Part shown: piece by piece, positions 32,805-36,127 of the stretch
Layout of the letters: each line of letters starts with the position of its first letter
Numbering within the stretch: position 1 is the stretch's first letter
DNA from: Dehalococcoidia bacterium
GTDB taxonomy: Bacteria; Chloroflexota; Dehalococcoidia; Dehalococcoidales; UBA2162
DNA length: 36,127 nucleotides
Direction of reading: 5' to 3'
Assembly: GCA_011191975.1 (NCBI GenBank)
Contig: DUFA01000136.1
Location: 1-36,127, forward strand
Notes under the pieces: model-generated
Databases searched by the model: none
What the model was told of the DNA's origin: nothing
The model's input: the letters and a program-made list of their open reading frames with translations, nothing else
Made by a program: the position numbers and the translations under genes

Positions 32805-33521
32805 TTGAATCCGTACTCATTTATAGTATCCATACTGGTTTATATTGCCGTAATTGTTCTTGTCGTCGGGCTTGCCTACCGGATATATAAATGGATCAGA
32901 ATTCCCAGGAGTAATGTAAACCTGGGATTATACCCTAAGCCGAAAACAAAGATCGGCAGGACAGGCAAACTTATTAAAGATACGTTTCTTTTCCCACAGG
33001 TATACGATGTAGATCGTTGGATGTGGTTGTTCGTTGTAGCCCTTCACCTGACAATAGTGTTTGCTTTTGCCGGGCATATGAGATTAATCAGAGAATTTAC
33101 ACCTCTGGTTAATGCTCTCGGGCCGGAAGGCATGGACACATTCGCCCTTATCAGTGGTGGGGTGATAGGTATTATTATGATGCTTTCTGCTTTCTTCCTG
33201 TTGATGAGACGGTTTAAATCTCCTTACAAAGATATTTCAACCCCGGAAGACTATATTCTGCTCATTATTTTACTTATCGTGATACTGCTGGGAAATCATC
33301 TCAGGTTCTTCGGAGACGTCCATGTTTCGGAATACCGCGAATATGTTCATAGTCTTCTGGTGTTCAAACCAGCCTTTCCGGCTGAGTTGGCAGCATCTGG
33401 GACAAAGTGGGTATTGACCACCCACGTACTGTTTGCCTCGATACTTGCGATTTACTTCCCGTTCAGCAAACTGGTGCACTTCGTAGGTTCTTTCGTGGCT
33501 AATCTTGTCAGGAGTGAATAG
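32805..33521 (+). CDS. NarI/DsrM-like membrane cytochrome b subunit
   Basis: A 238-residue membrane protein with five hydrophobic segments (about 6-26, 73-92, 112-134, 149-164 and 203-221). Paired histidines (H81, H91, H165, H173, H207, H225) could bind heme b, as in NarI-like and DsrM-like quinone-reactive subunits. The start is TTG 32805, coupled to TusA. Its stop overlaps by one base with the start of the iron-sulfur protein, so the two should be subunits of one complex that moves electrons between a quinone pool and a cytoplasmic thiol or disulfide. Heme number is inference. Confidence 0.85.
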   Translation: MNPYSFIVSILVYIAVIVLVVGLAYRIYKWIRIPRSNVNLGLYPKPKTKIGRTGKLIKDTFLFPQVYDVDRWMWLFVVALHLTIVFAFAGHMRLIREFTPLVNALGPEGMDTFALISGGVIGIIMMLSAFFLLMRRFKSPYKDISTPEDYILLIILLIVILLGNHLRFFGDVHVSEYREYVHSLLVFKPAFPAELAASGTKWVLTTHVLFASILAIYFPFSKLVHFVGSFVANLVRSE

Positions 33522-34816
33522 TGGTGGATATTGAGACTGAAAAAAAACTGGTGAAAGTACTTGAAAACGGCATAAACCGTCAACTCCAGTATTACCTGGA
33601 TGTCTGTACAAGATGCTCCATTTGTAAAGACGCCTGTCACCAGTATGTAACAACAAAAGATGTACGGTATCTCCCGGCTTATCGTGCAGAATTGATACGC
33701 CGCATATTTAAGAAATATCTGACTGCAGAAGGTAAATTCATTCCCTCTCTTGGCGAAGCTACAGAGATAAATGACCGTTTGTTAGACGATCTGTTTGAAT
33801 CTACGTACGCCTGTACAGGTTGCCGGCGATGTATGTATTACTGCCCATTTTCGATAGACACAACCTGGGTACTCTCTCTGGCAAAAGCAATTCTTATCGC
33901 AGCCGGAAAAGGATCATCAATATTAACAGAACTTGCCGACGCCTCGGTCATGAAAGGTGAGAATATAGCCCTCTTCAAAGATATTATTATTGACACTCTC
34001 AAGGATACGGAAGCCCAGATACAGGAGAAAGTAAAAGATCCGAATGCTATTATACCTATCGATAAAGAAGGAGCCGAAATTCTCTATGTAGCCTTATCGG
34101 GAGTACACAGCATAATTCCCGCAGCGGTGATTTTCCACCAGGCAAAAGCCGACTGGACTCTTTCGATGTTCGAGGCAGCAAACTACGGTTACTTCCTGGG
34201 CGATACGGAAAAGGCCGTGAAAATCGCGGATCGTATAGTCAATGAAGCAAAGCGGCTGAATGTGAAAGAAGTAGTGATAACGGAATGCGGCCATGCCTAC
34301 CGTGTCATGCAGATTCTCTATGAATACTGGACGAAAGAGAAACTTCCCTTCAAGGTTACCAGTATCCTGGAAATCATGTCCCGCTACTTTAAAGAAGGTA
34401 AGATTAAAATAGACACGGGAAAGATAAAAGATATCGTCACGTATCATGATCCGTGCCAGTTCGGCAGGAATGCCGGCTTTTATGATCTACCGAGAGAGAT
34501 AATACAATACGTAACCACCAATTTTCGAGAACTCGAACCGAACCGTGAAAAGAACTGGTGCTGCGGGGGCGGCGGTGGGCTTGTCGCTCAGCCTGATTTC
34601 GATGAACTGAGACTGGAATCGGGAAGAAAGAAAGTAGAACAGATAAAAAAGAGCAAGGCAAAAATCGTTATCAGTCCCTGTGAAAACTGCCGGCTTCAGT
34701 TGGATAATCTGAATGAAAAATACGAGCTTGGTATCACCATAAGCTCAATGATGGACTTTGTCGTAGACACAATGATAATACCTGAAGATGAGAAGGAGGG
34801 TACCAAAGAAAAATAG
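33521..34816 (+). CDS. DsrK/HdrD-like iron-sulfur protein with CCG domain
   Basis: A 431-residue protein with two ferredoxin-type cluster motifs, C29-C32-C35-C39 (CTRCSICKDAC) and C98-C101-C104-C108 (CTGCRRCMYYC). The C-terminal half holds CCG cluster cysteines C312 (DPCQFGR), C347-C348 (NWCCGGGGG), C387 and C390 (PCENC), which in HdrB/HdrD and DsrK carry a noncubane [4Fe-4S] that reduces disulfides; the first CCG half keeps only C256 (TECGHAYR), as in DsrK. The start is GTG 33521, with AGGAG upstream, overlapping the membrane-subunit stop. No DsrC, DsrAB or Hdr partners are near, so the electron acceptor is unknown. Confidence 0.9.
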   Translation: MVDIETEKKLVKVLENGINRQLQYYLDVCTRCSICKDACHQYVTTKDVRYLPAYRAELIRRIFKKYLTAEGKFIPSLGEATEINDRLLDDLFESTYACTGCRRCMYYCPFSIDTTWVLSLAKAILIAAGKGSSILTELADASVMKGENIALFKDIIIDTLKDTEAQIQEKVKDPNAIIPIDKEGAEILYVALSGVHSIIPAAVIFHQAKADWTLSMFEAANYGYFLGDTEKAVKIADRIVNEAKRLNVKEVVITECGHAYRVMQILYEYWTKEKLPFKVTSILEIMSRYFKEGKIKIDTGKIKDIVTYHDPCQFGRNAGFYDLPREIIQYVTTNFRELEPNREKNWCCGGGGGLVAQPDFDELRLESGRKKVEQIKKSKAKIVISPCENCRLQLDNLNEKYELGITISSMMDFVVDTMIIPEDEKEGTKEK

Positions 34817-34834
34817 CAGGAATACTGCTGAGCA

Positions 34835-35059
34835 TTAGTGGAGAGAATCACATATCTCTCTCATTCGTGCCAGGGAGCCGTTTATCTCCTTTTCAAGTGA
34901 GATAAATTCGGCTCTTGATCCTTCGGTAATACATCCGACCCCGATCTTTCGTATTCCTTCTATCGCCGTTGCCTGGAGAACCAGTATTTTCTCATTCGCA
35001 GCCTTATATTTTTCATGTAATTCCGTAAATTCCTTTATCACCGATGCCGATACTGCCAT
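34835..35059 (-). CDS. Small coiled-coil-like protein of unknown function
   Basis: A 74-residue, mostly helical protein (FTELHEKYKAANEKILVLQ; EGSRAEFISLEKEING), with two Cys at about 43 and 70. I recognise no family. GGGAGG lies 6 bases before the ATG. It is convergent with the iron-sulfur gene and follows the copy 4 lipoprotein gene, so it may be transcribed with that or alone. Confidence 0.65.
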   Translation of the reverse strand: MAVSASVIKEFTELHEKYKAANEKILVLQATAIEGIRKIGVGCITEGSRAEFISLEKEINGSLARMREICDSLH

Positions 35060-35148
35060 GACCCACCTCCCTGCTTATTACTTTCGAGTTTATCACTTTT
35101 AAGGCAATATTTCATATTCAGAATTGAGCCAATACCTTTAACAAGTGA

Positions 35149-35182
35149 AGTGGAGGTAGAGTTCGCGAACTCTACCTCCACT
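35149..35182. terminator. Perfect 34-base palindrome after copy 4
   Basis: AGTGGAGGTAGAGTTCG and its exact complement meet without a loop, so in RNA it would form a long hairpin with a small terminal loop. It is 88 bases after the copy 4 stop on the minus strand and has no T run. It may be a terminator or a binding site. Confidence 0.5.
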
Positions 35183-35269
35183 AATATTGTCCTGCTAAGA
35201 GTGTAATAAACTATTACGGCATCTCAGCATTCTATTGTTACTGGTCCGATCATGACCTGTATGCCCAGC

Positions 35270-36127
35270 CTATTTCAATATTTTGTCTTTCAGATCCTGG
35301 TCGATCCATGCCCATCTTAGCCAGAACTTCATGTCATTATCGCCGTAGTAGTTCTTCAACCAGGGCTGCCAGACCCTGTATCCGTAAGGTGCCGGCATCG
35401 GGACGAGGAAGCACTGTTCGATGCAATACTTATAAGCTGCCTTGGTTATTTCGTCAGCTTTCGCGTAATCAACCATAACGTTTTTCGCCTGCTCTTCGAA
35501 AGCTTTCTCGATAACCGGTTCGCTTCCTACCGGATTGTTGACATGAGCTAAGTTGAATACGTTAGGTCCACGGAAGTAGCCCATACTGTACCTGACGAAG
35601 AATGCACCGTTTCCACCCGACCATGAATCAAGAGTCCAGTCTTGAATATCTCCTCCCCAGAACATGCCCCGCCATATACCACTCTCTACCGGCTGCAATT
35701 CAAGTTCAATATTTATTGCCGCCAGGTATTCCTTGAGTATCGCCGAGGCTTCTTCGGCTGCAGGGCTATTAGCAAAGTACACTGTCTTTTTGAATCCGTT
35801 CGGATAACCAGCCTCAACCATCAACTGCTTTGCCTTCTCCAAATTAAATCCAAAGTATTCCTGTACCTCCGGCGAAAATTCTTCCAGCGGTGTATATATG
35901 CTCGGATACCACTTGCGCGCCGGAGTATCTATCAGCTCTGCTTTCCCGCCATAGAAGTCCTTAACAATTGACGGATGGTCGATTGCCAGCATCATCGCCT
36001 GGCGTACCTTCAGGTTTGAATATGGATCTTCCGGCATATCCACTCTGCCGTTAATCTTCATCGCGTCAATTATTAACTGGGCGGACTCTACCTCAGGATT
36101 TGTCTTTAGTAATTGTTCGTACTCTTC
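35270..36127 (-). CDS. Family-5 extracellular solute-binding protein (copy 4), N-terminus beyond window
   Basis: The C-terminal 285 residues of a fourth family-5 solute-binding protein; the frame stays open to the right edge. It shows the same signature as the others: VRQAMMLAIDHPSIV, then EVQEYFGFNLEKAKQLMVEA and GYPNGFKK. Its C-terminus (KDKILK) differs from the MGY ends of copies 1-3. The signal peptide and leader are not in the window, so whether it has an attenuator cannot be told. Confidence 0.9.
   Translation of the reverse strand, partial: EEYEQLLKTNPEVESAQLIIDAMKINGRVDMPEDPYSNLKVRQAMMLAIDHPSIVKDFYGGKAELIDTPARKWYPSIYTPLEEFSPEVQEYFGFNLEKAKQLMVEAGYPNGFKKTVYFANSPAAEEASAILKEYLAAINIELELQPVESGIWRGMFWGGDIQDWTLDSWSGGNGAFFVRYSMGYFRGPNVFNLAHVNNPVGSEPVIEKAFEEQAKNVMVDYAKADEITKAAYKYCIEQCFLVPMPAPYGYRVWQPWLKNYYGDNDMKFWLRWAWIDQDLKDKILK

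Noticed and set aside
1-36127. CRISPR array, insertion sequence or phage genes
   Set aside because: I saw no regular spaced repeats, transposase or phage structural gene in the window.

Overview
The window looks like a chromosomal piece of an anaerobic bacterium, most likely an uncultured Chloroflexota of the Dehalococcoidia type. This is an inference from gene content: family-5 solute-binding lipoproteins with the signal ending LILASC and acidic/Thr-rich linkers, a DUF5679 zinc-ribbon microprotein, a tungsten aldehyde:ferredoxin oxidoreductase, paralogous flavoproteins of the FAD_oxidored type, and a HesB-like selenoprotein. No rRNA or conserved marker gene is present to settle the taxonomy.

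Left part (1-5,000): a partial B12-binding radical SAM gene; a small regulatory locus with a stand-alone Lrp/AsnC-type ligand-binding domain, a small HTH protein and a divergent NarL-type regulator whose receiver has lost its phosphorylation residues; a two-repeat protein of unknown function; a 750-base non-coding stretch holding the 3' part of a tRNA-Lys; a histidine-phosphatase-family protein with Gln in place of the catalytic His; and a HesB-like gene, interrupted by an in-frame TGA followed by a SECIS-like hairpin, that is best read as a selenoprotein.

Middle part (5,200-24,600): a metabolic region. An alpha/beta hydrolase, an HpcH/HpaI aldolase, and an aldo/keto reductase plus flavoprotein pair; two membrane proteins; an AT-rich XRE-ImmA/IrrE plus DUF4411 toxin-like pair whose DUF4411 partner carries an ochre stop; an AOR; then a four-gene minus-strand operon (SDR, Old Yellow Enzyme/dienoyl-CoA-reductase-like, CocE/NonD hydrolase, second flavoprotein). 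Together these suggest reductive and hydrolytic catabolism of organic substrates, but the substrate cannot be read from the sequence. A plus-strand pair (hpt, ade) forms a purine-salvage route from adenine to hypoxanthine to IMP.

Right part (24,600-36,127): four family-5 extracellular solute-binding lipoproteins, the last cut by the window edge, all on the minus strand and without any permease or ATPase gene. The first two have near-identical leader architecture: a strong promoter, a tiny ORF, an intrinsic terminator, then a second 19-codon leader ORF ending exactly 45 bases before the lipoprotein start. This looks like an attenuation control. Between them and the fourth lies a plus-strand operon of an ArsR-type regulator, DsrE-like protein, TusA-like protein, NarI/DsrM-like membrane cytochrome and DsrK/HdrD-like iron-sulfur protein, consistent with a sulfur-relay module tied to membrane electron transfer.

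The strongest leads are the HesB-like selenoprotein, the duplicated leader/attenuator modules, and the regulatory or enzymatic proteins that have lost their catalytic residues.
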